From NCBI RefSeq assembly GCF_004349265.1, contig NZ_SMFL01000010.1, positions 186,001 through 250,000 on the forward strand: a stretch of 64,000 nucleotides of DNA. Reading direction: 5' to 3'. The notes beneath the pieces are model-generated. The model was not told the DNA's origin. It did not search any database and was given only the letters and a program-made list of their open reading frames with translations. Positions 42,500 through 51,012 of this stretch are shown piece by piece (within the stretch, counting starts at the first letter, position 1; the number at the start of each line of letters is the position of its first letter). A program made the translations under genes and the position numbers. Source of the DNA: Dyadobacter psychrotolerans. GTDB lineage: Bacteria > Bacteroidota > Bacteroidia > Cytophagales > Spirosomataceae.

Positions 42500-42788
42500 A
42501 GTTTACGCTTTAAGTTGTTAAATAAATTACGGTAGGTTGCCCAAAGTTTAAACATAACGAATTAAAGCTTAATTGTTAATTTTTAAATACATAACCTCAA
42601 AACAACGTTCTGAACGCATGCTATCATGACAAATTAATCACATTTGTGTAAAGACGCTCCCTTCGGACGCTTATTAATCTTCCACCATTGGGAGTATAAA
42701 CGCCCCCTTGTTTCGCTTTTTTCTCTGTTGAATAAGGCTTTTACCCTGTTGACCTAAATCCTAAAGAATTTTTTTAAAATTGAGATGC

Positions 42789-44036
42789 ATGAGAAATACT
42801 AAGTTACTGACTCTTCTTGGTTACATTTTATTAGTTTTTATTACGCTTCCCCAGAAATTTGCTGCTGCCCAAAACAAAACTCAAACCGTTACTGAAACAC
42901 CAGGCGGCACGTTTGATCTAAAAAATGGCGACCGGGTAGTTTTCCTTGGAAGTTCGGTTTTTGAAGATGATTTCCAGTACGGCTATCTTGAGCTTGCGCT
43001 GACAACCCGCTTTCCGGACCGTAACGTCACTTTCCGAAACCTCGGATGGTCCGGCGATAATGTCTGGGGAGATGCAAGAAGCACTTTTACCAACCCGCCA
43101 ACTGCTTACCAGCACTTGATGAGAAACATAGCAGAAGCACAGCCAACGATCGTTTTTCTTGCCTATGGCGGCGTGGAAGCGCAGGAAGGCCAGGCAGGAC
43201 TTGCCCGTTTTCAGGATGGTTTAAATAGCCTGCTTAACAAAATTGATGAACTGGGATCCAGAGTTGTATTACTTTCACCTGTTCCTGTTTTGTCGGGCGA
43301 TTCATCAGCAAATATTGCCAAACGTAATGCCGACTTAAAACTTTATTCGTCTGCCATCGCCAAAATAGCTTCCGAACGAAAGAAACGTTTTATCGATGTT
43401 TTCACTCCGATTCAGGAAGCAGGAAAAAGAGTAAAAGTTACCGAAGACGGCGTCCATCTGAACGATACCGGGTATTACTATCTGGCAGGAGCACTGGAAA
43501 AAGGACTGGGACTTTCTCAGGAAAACAAACCTGCAGAGATAACGGTTAGCAAAAGCGCTGCCGATGGAAGTCCGTCAGTCAAAATTCTGGATTCAGGTAA
43601 AGATTTTAATAATCTGAAATTTACGGTTGAAGAAAGTTATCTGTCTCTACCGATACCTTCCGCCATCACGGATCAGACAAAAAAGGTTAAAATTTCGGGT
43701 TTGAAAAAGGGAATTTATACCCTGACAGCCGATAACGAAGAGGTGGTAACTGCTTCAGCAAAAAAATGGGCTGAGGGCGTCGAAATAAAACAAGGCCCTT
43801 CGTTTGTTCAGACAAAAGCATTGCAGCAAATGATCCTGCAAAAAAACGACCTTCACTTTTTTCAGTACCGGCCAATGAACGAAACGTACATTATCGGGTT
43901 TCGCGCTTACGAACAGGGAAAGCATACCAAGGACCTGGCCGACCAAAGCATTCTTATCAAATGGATTGAGAGCCAGATAGCCCTGAACCGCAAGCCGAAA
44001 GAGCATATCTATAAACTTGTAGCTGTTGGCAATTAG
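42789..44036 (+). CDS. secreted SGNH/GDSL-type hydrolase
   Basis: A TTG 9 bp upstream is in frame, but this ATG opens the signal peptide (MRNTKLLTLLGYILL to KFAAAQ). The 415-residue protein has SGNH blocks: block I VVFLGSSVFEDDF with the Ser at 55-56, block II NLGWSGDN, block III AYGGVE, and block V DGVHLND with Asp220 and His223. GDS is replaced by GSS, an accepted variant. A C-terminal beta region (after about 250) is family-typical for proteins found beside PVC-type haem proteins. It likely deacetylates or de-esterifies a carbohydrate. It lies 88 bp before the haem-domain gene, probably co-transcribed. Confidence 0.87.
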   Translation: MRNTKLLTLLGYILLVFITLPQKFAAAQNKTQTVTETPGGTFDLKNGDRVVFLGSSVFEDDFQYGYLELALTTRFPDRNVTFRNLGWSGDNVWGDARSTFTNPPTAYQHLMRNIAEAQPTIVFLAYGGVEAQEGQAGLARFQDGLNSLLNKIDELGSRVVLLSPVPVLSGDSSANIAKRNADLKLYSSAIAKIASERKKRFIDVFTPIQEAGKRVKVTEDGVHLNDTGYYYLAGALEKGLGLSQENKPAEITVSKSAADGSPSVKILDSGKDFNNLKFTVEESYLSLPIPSAITDQTKKVKISGLKKGIYTLTADNEEVVTASAKKWAEGVEIKQGPSFVQTKALQQMILQKNDLHFFQYRPMNETYIIGFRAYEQGKHTKDLADQSILIKWIESQIALNRKPKEHIYKLVAVGN

Positions 44037-44088
44037 TTTAAAGCAGCATTTCCCCGATTGAAGAATCAAATTATCATAACATTAAAAA

Positions 44089-44120
44089 AGCCGACAGCCG
44101 TTAGCTGAAAGCCGATAGCC
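44089..44120. repeat. degenerate word repeat (GCCGATAGCC)
   Basis: The last bases before the haem-protein ATG consist of stepped variants AGCCGACAGCC, GTTAGCTGAAA and GCCGATAGCC. The array ends 4 bp before the start codon, so it also forms the translation initiation region. Confidence 0.45.
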
Positions 44121-44124
44121 AACA

Positions 44125-47100
44125 ATGAAAGCATTTAAGAATATTAAGTTGTTTTACGGAGCTGCGATACTTCCAATGATCCTGCTCATGACCTCTTCGG
44201 TTAATCAGGAGAGCCGGAAAGAAAACCCGGATCCGGATGTACAAAAAGAACTGGCATCTTTTAAAGTTGCAGAAGGTTTTGAAGTCACACTCTGGGCGGC
44301 AGAACCGCTCGTGGCAAAACCAATTCAAATGAACTGGGATGCCGACGGCCGTTTATGGGTCGTAAGCAGCACGGCTTATCCACACTTGAAAACCGGGGAA
44401 GTAGCCAATGATAAAATCTTTGTCATTGAAGATACCGATGGCGACGGAAAGGCAGACAAAACCACCATTTTCGCCGAAGGGCTGATGACACCAACTGGAA
44501 TTCTGCCCGGTGACGGCGGTGTGTACGTAGCCAATTCTACCGAAATCCTGCACTTTGCCGATACAGACGGAGATGGCAAAGCCGATAAAAAACGCAGGAT
44601 CCTGAACGGTTTTGGAACGGGAGACGCGCATCACCTGATTCACACATTTCGCTGGGGACCGGAAGGAGATTTGTATTTCAATCAATCGATCTACATTTAT
44701 AGCCACGTAGAAACACCATTTGGCACCAAAAGACTTGAAGGCGGTGGCGTATGGCAACTAAACCCTAAAACCCTGGAACTGGATGTCTATGCAAAAGGAG
44801 GGATCAATTTCTGGGGTCTGCAGTTTGACAAATGGGGACAATCGTTCCTGACCGACGGTGCAGGCGGAGAAGGAATAAATTACGCTTTCCCGGGTGCAAC
44901 TTTTGTGACCGCACCGGGTGCGGAACGACTGGTACGCGGACTTAATCCCGGACAGCCTAAACACAGCGGACTGGATGTAATTTCCGGCCGTCATTTACCG
45001 GATGCGTGGCAAGGACGAATGATTGCCAATGATTTCCGTGCCAACCGTATCAACAGCTTTAAACTCACCGAACAGGGCAGCGGTTATGCTTCCAAACAAA
45101 TGGAAGACCTGATGTGGACGGACAATGTTGCTTTTCGTCCGGTAGATATTAACGTGGGACCCGATGGCGCAATTTATGTTGCCGACTGGTACAACCCGAT
45201 CATACAACACGGAGAAGTTGACTTTTTTGACCCGCGCCGCGACCAGGAACATGGCCGTATCTGGAAAATAACAGCTAAAAACCGCCCATTGGTAAAAACG
45301 CCGAAACTAAGTGAAGCACCTGTAAAGGAATTACTGGACGCCCTGAAAGTACCGGAAGATCTTACCAGGCTGAACGCCAGACAAACCCTGAAAGAACGCG
45401 GAGCGAAAGAGGTAATTCCTGCCCTGCAAAGCTGGGTTGGATCTCTGGATAAAAAGAACGCAGATTATGAACATAACCTACTTGAAGCACTTTGGGTATA
45501 CCAGGCACTTGACGTGGTAAATCAGCCGCTTCTGGAAAGTTTGCTTAATGCGGAGAGTCATCAGGCCCGTGCGGCAGCTTTGCGTGCACTTGAACTTTGG
45601 TCTAACAAGGTTTCAAATGTACCAGCGCTTCTTGCCAAAGCTGTAAATGATAAACATGCTCAGGTTCGCCTGGAAGCAGTGATCGCCTTGCGTAAAACAC
45701 CAACCGCAGAAGCTGCCCGCACAGCTCTTACAGCAGTAGAATTCCAAATGGATGAATTTCTGGATTTTGCATTATGGCAAACGACAAGGCAGTTGGAACC
45801 GCTATGGATGGCGAAATTAAAAACGCAGCCCGATTTCTTCGGAAATGCAAAAAAGACGGTATTTGCCTTAAAATCTTCGATCAATCCTGATGCCGTGACA
45901 CAGCTTGTACAGCTTTATCAAAAAGGCCAGGTTCCGGAAGAATATCAGAAAGATGTCCTCAGCGCTATTGCGAAATCGGGAAAACCGGCAGATCTGAATG
46001 TGCTTTTTGAAATGGCAGTAACAGACAACAATAAAAACACCGCCGCACAGTTAAGTGCACTCGAAGATGCAGCCCGCCAAAAGGCACTCAAACCCGACGG
46101 TGATTTGAAACGCATTGCCAACTTTGCAGAAAACGACGATGAAGCCGTAGCCATGAGTGCCATTCGTTTGATCGGCCTGTGGAAACTGGACGAATTGAAT
46201 GGTCAGCTTGTAACTTTAACTCAAAAAGGAGATAAAAATATTAAAAAAACAGCACTGGGCGCAATCGCAGCTCTGGACAAAGAAAAAGCTCAGAAACAGC
46301 TCATCGAAATGGCAGGAGCCAAAAACCCTGCTGAATTAAGAATATTGGCAACTGCCCAGCTTGCGACCCTGAACGCAACGGAAGCTGCAAGAATCGGAAC
46401 GGATCTGATGCGTACTTTACCTGCTCAAACAGACCTGACTGATCTATACCTTGCTTTCCTGGCCAATAAGCCTGGCACGAACGCACTTGCTGCCGCGATA
46501 ACAGAGAAAAAAATCCCCGAAGCTACGGCAAAAACCGCAAGGCAGCTTATGCAGAGCCGGATACCTTTTAATCGCCAGAAAGCGGAGGAAGTAGTTGCAC
46601 TGAAAAAAGCCCTGGAAACTTCCGGCGGAACTTTACCGGCGGAAAAAATGCCACAGGAATTAAACGACCCGGCTATCGCCAGTCTTGCCAAAGAAGTTAA
46701 AAACTCTGCCGATCCTGAAAAAGGAGAACAGATATTCAGAAGAAGTGCCGTAAGCTGTACAACCTGTCATGCCATTGGCGGAGCGGGTGGACTTATAGGC
46801 CCTGATTTAAGCAGCCTTGGAACAAGTTCTCCTGTTGAAACCATTATCCGCTCGGTAATTTATCCTAACCTTTCTATCAAAGAAGGATACGACATGAAAC
46901 GGGTAGTTAAAAAAGACGGCAGCGAGATGATGGGCTATCTGGTAAGCGACGGGTCTGCTGATATCGTAATGCGGGACGTAACTGGCAAGGAAGTATCGAT
47001 ATCTAAAAGTCAGGTACAGCTGATGGAAAAAGTACCGGGCTCGCTGATGCCTCCTGGCCTGACTGCCGGTCTGGACAAACAGGAGTTCATTGATCTGATT

Positions 47101-47598
47101 GGATTTCTTTCCAGAATGGGAGAATCGGGAAAATTCCGGGTGCCTACAACCCGTTTTGTACGCAGATGGAGCACGGTAACGCCTAATAGCCAGCTAGCAA
47201 AAAGAATTCTGGCAGAAGGCCCGGGTTATATTCTGAAAGACAACGCAAAAGTATCCTTCGAACCGCTTTACAGCAAAGTTGCCGGCGACCTGCCTTTGAA
47301 CGAATTACCAGTGGTGGAAGCCAGCGCAGGCAAACGTTACAGCTTTATTCGGTTTGAAATTGAAGTAATGAACAAGGGAATTGTAAATCTGGGCTTTAAT
47401 ACAACCACCGGTATCACAGCCTGGGTTGGCGGAAAACCGGTGAAACTGTCCGGCTCCGGCCTGACTGCCGACCTTTCACCGGGCATTCAATCCATTACGC
47501 TTGCTGTGGACCGCGGCACATTTAAAGAAGGGAACCTTCATATCCAGTTGGTTGAAGGAGACGGTGGTGCACAAACGAGGCTTGTTATGGGAAGGTGA
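44125..47598 (+). CDS. PVC-type haem-binding CxxCH protein with beta-propeller and HEAT repeats
   Basis: The 1157-residue exported protein starts with a hydrophobic signal and then a six-bladed-type propeller dehydrogenase domain (about 45-400: GFEVTLWAAEPLVAKPIQMNWD, two calcium-type DTDGDGKADK loops, YVADWYNPIIQHGE). A HEAT-repeat solenoid follows (about 420-830, with repeated RLEAVIALRKTPTAEAA-like helices). A c-type cytochrome domain carries CTTCH at 878-882 and a distal Met region ending near 990. The last 120 residues are beta-rich. The family (first noted in Planctomycetes/Verrucomicrobia) oxidises sugars or alcohols in the periplasm, feeding electrons to the chain. Neighbouring SGNH and ThuA genes fit a carbohydrate pathway. 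Confidence 0.92.
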   Translation: MKAFKNIKLFYGAAILPMILLMTSSVNQESRKENPDPDVQKELASFKVAEGFEVTLWAAEPLVAKPIQMNWDADGRLWVVSSTAYPHLKTGEVANDKIFVIEDTDGDGKADKTTIFAEGLMTPTGILPGDGGVYVANSTEILHFADTDGDGKADKKRRILNGFGTGDAHHLIHTFRWGPEGDLYFNQSIYIYSHVETPFGTKRLEGGGVWQLNPKTLELDVYAKGGINFWGLQFDKWGQSFLTDGAGGEGINYAFPGATFVTAPGAERLVRGLNPGQPKHSGLDVISGRHLPDAWQGRMIANDFRANRINSFKLTEQGSGYASKQMEDLMWTDNVAFRPVDINVGPDGAIYVADWYNPIIQHGEVDFFDPRRDQEHGRIWKITAKNRPLVKTPKLSEAPVKELLDALKVPEDLTRLNARQTLKERGAKEVIPALQSWVGSLDKKNADYEHNLLEALWVYQALDVVNQPLLESLLNAESHQARAAALRALELWSNKVSNVPALLAKAVNDKHAQVRLEAVIALRKTPTAEAARTALTAVEFQMDEFLDFALWQTTRQLEPLWMAKLKTQPDFFGNAKKTVFALKSSINPDAVTQLVQLYQKGQVPEEYQKDVLSAIAKSGKPADLNVLFEMAVTDNNKNTAAQLSALEDAARQKALKPDGDLKRIANFAENDDEAVAMSAIRLIGLWKLDELNGQLVTLTQKGDKNIKKTALGAIAALDKEKAQKQLIEMAGAKNPAELRILATAQLATLNATEAARIGTDLMRTLPAQTDLTDLYLAFLANKPGTNALAAAITEKKIPEATAKTARQLMQSRIPFNRQKAEEVVALKKALETSGGTLPAEKMPQELNDPAIASLAKEVKNSADPEKGEQIFRRSAVSCTTCHAIGGAGGLIGPDLSSLGTSSPVETIIRSVIYPNLSIKEGYDMKRVVKKDGSEMMGYLVSDGSADIVMRDVTGKEVSISKSQVQLMEKVPGSLMPPGLTAGLDKQEFIDLIGFLSRMGESGKFRVPTTRFVRRWSTVTPNSQLAKRILAEGPGYILKDNAKVSFEPLYSKVAGDLPLNELPVVEASAGKRYSFIRFEIEVMNKGIVNLGFNTTTGITAWVGGKPVKLSGSGLTADLSPGIQSITLAVDRGTFKEGNLHIQLVEGDGGAQTRLVMGR

Positions 47599-47623
47599 TT
47601 TTTTGGTTATAAATTATAGAAAG

Positions 47624-47657
47624 AAGAGGTTCGCACGATGTACGAACCTCTTTTGAT
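47624..47657 (+). terminator. intrinsic terminator
   Basis: AAGAGGTTCG and CGAACCTCTT pair over 10 bp around a 9-nt loop, followed by TT and a T-rich stretch. It closes the SGNH/haem-protein unit. Confidence 0.85.
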
Positions 47658-47720
47658 TTTAAAGGAGCAAATCTTATTGCTTAGAAGCTGAATTTGAAAC
47701 CTCATTGCTACCTCCAAAAT

Positions 47721-47836
47721 TATTCGTGTAAATTCGTGCTATCCGTGGCTAAAAATTTTATACCATAATACAGCCCGCTTTTCCAGCCTCATAACTATTC
47801 CATAAAACTATTCGTGTAAATTCGTGTATCCGTGGC
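47721..47836 (+). repeat. two direct copies of a 28-30 bp intergenic repeat
   Basis: TATTCGTGTAAATTCGTG plus TATCCGTGGC occurs at 47721-47750 (with an extra C) and again at 47809-47836, 88 bp apart. Each copy is itself a stack of ATTCGTG-like words. The 343-bp gap between the haem-protein gene and the ThuA gene holds only this repeat and the terminator. Confidence 0.75.
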
Positions 47837-47941
47837 AATAACCATAAAGTATATCGCCACACACAATTGCCTTTTCACCAATATCAAAATGGTGGCACGG
47901 AAGCGATCAAAATTTCAAAACAACCCCGAATCCAAAACGAC

Positions 47942-48688
47942 ATGTCAAAGAAATTACCAATCCTGCTTTTTTTTATCCTGAGTACAGTTTCGGCTTACGC
48001 ACAGCAGTTTAAAGCCTTGCTGTTTACAAAAACGGCCGGTTTCCACCACGAATCGATCCATGAAGGCGTCGCCGGCATACGAAACCTGGCTGCAAGGCAC
48101 AGTTTCCGTGTAGACTGGCAGGAAAACGCCTCTGTTTTTAACGAAGGACAGCTAAAAAATTATGACGTTGTTATCTTCCTGAATACGACCGGTGATGTCC
48201 TGAATGCTGAACAGCAGGCTGCTTTTGAAAAATACATACAAAGCGGCAAAGGCTGGGTAGGCGTCCACGCCGCCGCAGATACGGAGTACGACTGGCCCTG
48301 GTACACCAAGATGGTAGGTATGATGTTCAACATCCATCCGGCTCAGCAAACTGCCTACATCGATGTAGTGGACAGCAATTTCCCCGGCCTGGAACGTTTC
48401 CCGAAACGTATGTTGTGGACCGACGAATGGTATGAATACCAAAAGCCCTACAAGTCCAACGACCTGAAATTCCTGCTTAACCTGGACGAAAAAACCTACA
48501 ACCCAAAAACCAACAAAGGTCCCGGCATGGGCGACCAGCATCCGATTGCCTGGTACCACAACTACGACGGCGGCAGGGCGTTTTATACCGGCCTGGGACA
48601 CATCGGCCTCGTTTACTCCGACCAGACTTTCCTGGATCATTTGTACGGCGGGATCTATTGGGCTGCTACCGGGAAGGCAGTAAAATAA
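47942..48688 (+). CDS. secreted ThuA-domain protein
   Basis: From the ATG that opens the signal peptide (ending SAYAQQ) the protein has 248 residues; a 25-residue upstream extension has no export signal. The class I glutamine-amidotransferase-like ThuA fold shows ALLFTKTAGFHHESI, DVVIFLNTTGDVLN, GWVGVHAAADTEYDWPWY, RMLWTDEWYEY, HPIAWYHNYDGGRAFYTGLGH and YGGIYWA. ThuA domains are linked to keto-trehalose and related sugar metabolism, and occur beside PVC-type dehydrogenases and DUF1080 hydrolases, both of which are in this window. A long hairpin terminates it. Confidence 0.92.
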   Translation: MSKKLPILLFFILSTVSAYAQQFKALLFTKTAGFHHESIHEGVAGIRNLAARHSFRVDWQENASVFNEGQLKNYDVVIFLNTTGDVLNAEQQAAFEKYIQSGKGWVGVHAAADTEYDWPWYTKMVGMMFNIHPAQQTAYIDVVDSNFPGLERFPKRMLWTDEWYEYQKPYKSNDLKFLLNLDEKTYNPKTNKGPGMGDQHPIAWYHNYDGGRAFYTGLGHIGLVYSDQTFLDHLYGGIYWAATGKAVK

Positions 48689-48710
48689 AGTGAACATTCG
48701 CTTACAAATC

Positions 48711-48756
48711 AGATAACCTGTGCATTCTAAGCAAGCAAATCACAGGTTATCTTTTA
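48711..48756 (+). terminator. hairpin terminator after the ThuA gene
   Basis: AGATAACCTGTG and CACAGGTTATCT make a perfect 12-bp stem with an 18-nt loop and a short TTTT tail. The long loop is unusual, but the stem is strong. Confidence 0.7.
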
Positions 48757-48767
48757 AGTCTTTAACG

Positions 48768-49046
48768 ATGAACACCACAACCCAAACCAACCAGAAGTGG
48801 ATTTTCATATTCTTCTTTCTGAATTCCAGTATTTTACAATACGGTGCTAATGTATTAACAGACTATTACAAAATCGACAGACCAGAGTTAAGTCATTATT
48901 TTCTTACAGGCCTTATCACAGCAATTTTAGCCGCAGCAATTGAATATATTACCCGAAAGAGGTCTGTCCGATTCAGATGGTTAGTAGTTGCGGCTATACT
49001 GGTGTTTACCACAATAGTCGTAATATTAAAGCACCGATTGGGCTAG
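48768..49046 (+). CDS. small membrane protein, unknown function
   Basis: A 92-residue product from the ATG (MNTTTQTNQ); a GTG 48 bp upstream lies inside the preceding hairpin and is rejected. It has three hydrophobic segments: IFIFFFLNSSILQYGANVL, YFLTGLITAILAAAIEYI and WLVVAAILVFTTIVVIL, with a short basic loop ITRKRSVRFR between the last two. No family is recognised. It sits between the ThuA and DUF1304 genes in the same direction, 43 bp before the latter, and may be expressed with it. Confidence 0.68.
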   Translation: MNTTTQTNQKWIFIFFFLNSSILQYGANVLTDYYKIDRPELSHYFLTGLITAILAAAIEYITRKRSVRFRWLVVAAILVFTTIVVILKHRLG

Positions 49047-49089
49047 CTGTTTCAATACATTTAATCAATAAAAGTTAAATTCCTGCACA

Positions 49090-49455
49090 ATGGAAATCCT
49101 TGGAAAAATTCTCGTTGGCCTGGTGGCAGCGGAGCATTTGTATATCATGTACATGGAAATGTTTGCCTGGGAAACTCTGGGTAAAAAAACTTTCAAAGGC
49201 TCGCTGGCGCCTGAGCTTTTTAAACCTACCAAAACCCTGGCTGCTAATCAGGGGCTTTACAATGGTTTTTTAGCGGCAGGACTGATCTGGTCTTTATTCA
49301 TCGAAGATCACCACTGGTCTTTTTACGTTGCCATTTTCTTTCTTACCTGTATTATCGTCGCCGGTTTATACGGTGCCGTTACAGCCAGTAAAAAGATTTT
49401 TTATGTGCAGGCTTTACCGGCTATTGTAGCGCTGGTTGTATTGCACCTGAAGTAA
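49090..49455 (+). CDS. DUF1304 family membrane protein
   Basis: This 121-residue, four-helix protein matches DUF1304 over its length: LVGLVAAEHLYIMYMEMFAWET, the conserved LAANQGLYNGFLAAGLIW, and VAGLYGAVTASKKIFYVQALPAIVAL. The family is widespread and of unknown function, with an N-terminal acidic/His helix that suggests a metal or proton role. It marks the left edge of the accessory island: only 86 bp after its stop a truncated RHS gene begins. Confidence 0.92.
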   Translation: MEILGKILVGLVAAEHLYIMYMEMFAWETLGKKTFKGSLAPELFKPTKTLAANQGLYNGFLAAGLIWSLFIEDHHWSFYVAIFFLTCIIVAGLYGAVTASKKIFYVQALPAIVALVVLHLK

Positions 49456-49541
49456 ATATTGTTATTTCATTAGCTTATCAATCACGATCTTTCTGGCTTA
49501 AGAAAGAATATAAAGTGCATATTCAAAGACGATTAACGTAA

Positions 49542-49745
49542 CATTATTTCCTGCTTCCGTTCTATGGAGCCGATTACGAAAGAATAAAAGGCGTTTTAAA
49601 GCAGAGCGGAACAGTCATCAATACCCGGTTATATTTCGCCGGAGGTTTTGAAAAAGACGTTATTACAGCAGGTGCAACGCGTTATATGCAATACATTTCG
49701 TCTCCTGCAGGTTTAGTGGCTATTGTGGAGAGTCAGGGAAGCAGT
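49542..49745 (+). pseudogene. 5-prime-truncated RHS core remnant, out of frame with the RHS tip
   Basis: Right after an in-frame stop the DNA encodes RHS-core sequence: FYGADYERIKGVLKQ, TRLYFAGGFEKDV, TRYMQYISSPAGLVAIVES. In intact RHS proteins this is followed directly by the HTDHLGS segment. Here that segment continues in the +1 frame from about 49740 (IYTYTDHLGSIV), so the reading frame breaks within about 20 bp. The long N-terminal RHS shell is absent: DUF1304 lies just upstream. A deletion has removed most of the gene, leaving core end and tip. Confidence 0.8.
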
Positions 49746-51012
49746 CATACCTTTCATTTATACCTATACCGATCATTTGGGGTCGATAGTAACAGTAACT
49801 AACAGCTCGGCCGCAATAGAAGCACAGCAAAGTTTTGATGCCTGGGGCCGGAGAAGGATTTTTGATACCTGGGCAATATTTGGGCCGACGGAAACAGTGC
49901 CTAATATTCCAGTTTGGTTGTATCGGGGCTATACAGGGCATGAACATCTGGACCGGTTCGGGTTGATTAACATGAATGGCCGGTTGTATGATCCTGTGCT
50001 TGGCAGGATGCTTTCTCCGGATAACTACATCTCAGATGCAGGATTTAGCCAGGATTATAACCGATATTCCTACGCACGCAATAATCCACTTCTTTATACG
50101 GATCCGGATGGAAATATGCCGTGGATTACAATGGCCATAGGGGCGGCTATAGGCGGGGTGATTAATGGGTATACATATGCCATACAAGGAAAAGGCTTTT
50201 TTAACGGATTTTGGCGAGGAGCTATTACTGGAGCAATTGCAGGACTCACAGGGTACTACGCTCCAATAGGAGCAATTCCTGGATTGGCGTATGGGGCGGC
50301 ATCAGGAGCTGTGACCGGAGGGGTAGGTGCCGCTTTAAATGGAAATAATATTTGGAAAGGCGTGGCGATGGGAGCTGCACTTGGAGGAATAAGTGGAGGA
50401 ATATCAGGAGGGATTGAAGCCCATAAATTGGGAGCAAACTGGTTGACTGGGGCTAGACCTGATCACTACAGTCTGGCATCAGATGCTTTAGTGTCAGGCG
50501 GAACTCCTGCTACCTATTCTGATGAGTATCTTTACAAATTGAAAAATGAAACTTGGGAGGAAATAGGGCCAGGTGGAAGAATGACCATGGATCCTGCAAA
50601 AATAGACCGTGGGTATACAATGGGTACGGATGGTGTAATAACCACACCGGATAAAATACGTGCCCTTGCTTATACAAAGTCAACTCCATGGAAGCATGGG
50701 TACTCGTCAAAAATCTTCTTTGGGAAGGCTGCTTTTTCTTCAAGAGAACAGTTGGCTTCAACAATGGCACACGAATTTGGACATGTTACCTTCGCAAATT
50801 CGGTATTGTATAATATGTCTAAATGGGAATTAACTAACTCCATAGCGGATAACGAGGGGCATTTGGCAATTTATCAAATGCAGAATAGACTGATAGAAAT
50901 CAACGGTTGGCAAAAAATTGGTTCTCCTTATCCACTTGGTCGCGAGCCGGTTAATATGGAACTATACAAACTGATAAAACATTTAGCCAGACCTGTTACC
51001 TTCCCCAGATAA
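49723..51012 (+). CDS. RHS-repeat core end with C-terminal HExxH metallopeptidase-like toxin tip
   Basis: The open frame (429 residues, TTG start, probably not a genuine initiation site) carries the end of an RHS core: YTYTDHLGSIVTVT, QSFDAWGRRR, GHEHLDRFGLINMNGRLYDPVLGRMLSPDNYI and RYSYARNNPLLYTDPDGN. After the conserved DPDGN comes a variable tip: a Gly/Ala-rich hydrophobic region (about 143-235, glycine-zipper-like, perhaps membrane-inserting), then a hydrophilic domain with STMAHEFGHVTFAN. HEFGH plus the downstream EGHLAIYQM is a zincin-type metalloprotease motif. RHS tips are usually toxins; a zinc-peptidase toxin is therefore likely by analogy. Its stop overlaps the start of the next gene. 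Because the core is truncated and frameshifted, the tip may be an orphan. Confidence 0.78.
   Translation: MWRVREAVIPFIYTYTDHLGSIVTVTNSSAAIEAQQSFDAWGRRRIFDTWAIFGPTETVPNIPVWLYRGYTGHEHLDRFGLINMNGRLYDPVLGRMLSPDNYISDAGFSQDYNRYSYARNNPLLYTDPDGNMPWITMAIGAAIGGVINGYTYAIQGKGFFNGFWRGAITGAIAGLTGYYAPIGAIPGLAYGAASGAVTGGVGAALNGNNIWKGVAMGAALGGISGGISGGIEAHKLGANWLTGARPDHYSLASDALVSGGTPATYSDEYLYKLKNETWEEIGPGGRMTMDPAKIDRGYTMGTDGVITTPDKIRALAYTKSTPWKHGYSSKIFFGKAAFSSREQLASTMAHEFGHVTFANSVLYNMSKWELTNSIADNEGHLAIYQMQNRLIEINGWQKIGSPYPLGREPVNMELYKLIKHLARPVTFPR

Noticed and set aside
42640..42690. Possible hairpin with GACGC repeats ahead of the SGNH gene
   Set aside because: The two GACGC words are direct, not inverted, and no stem can be drawn.
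48152..48697. 181-residue minus-strand frame opposite the ThuA gene
   Set aside because: It is a shadow of the well-conserved ThuA coding sequence.
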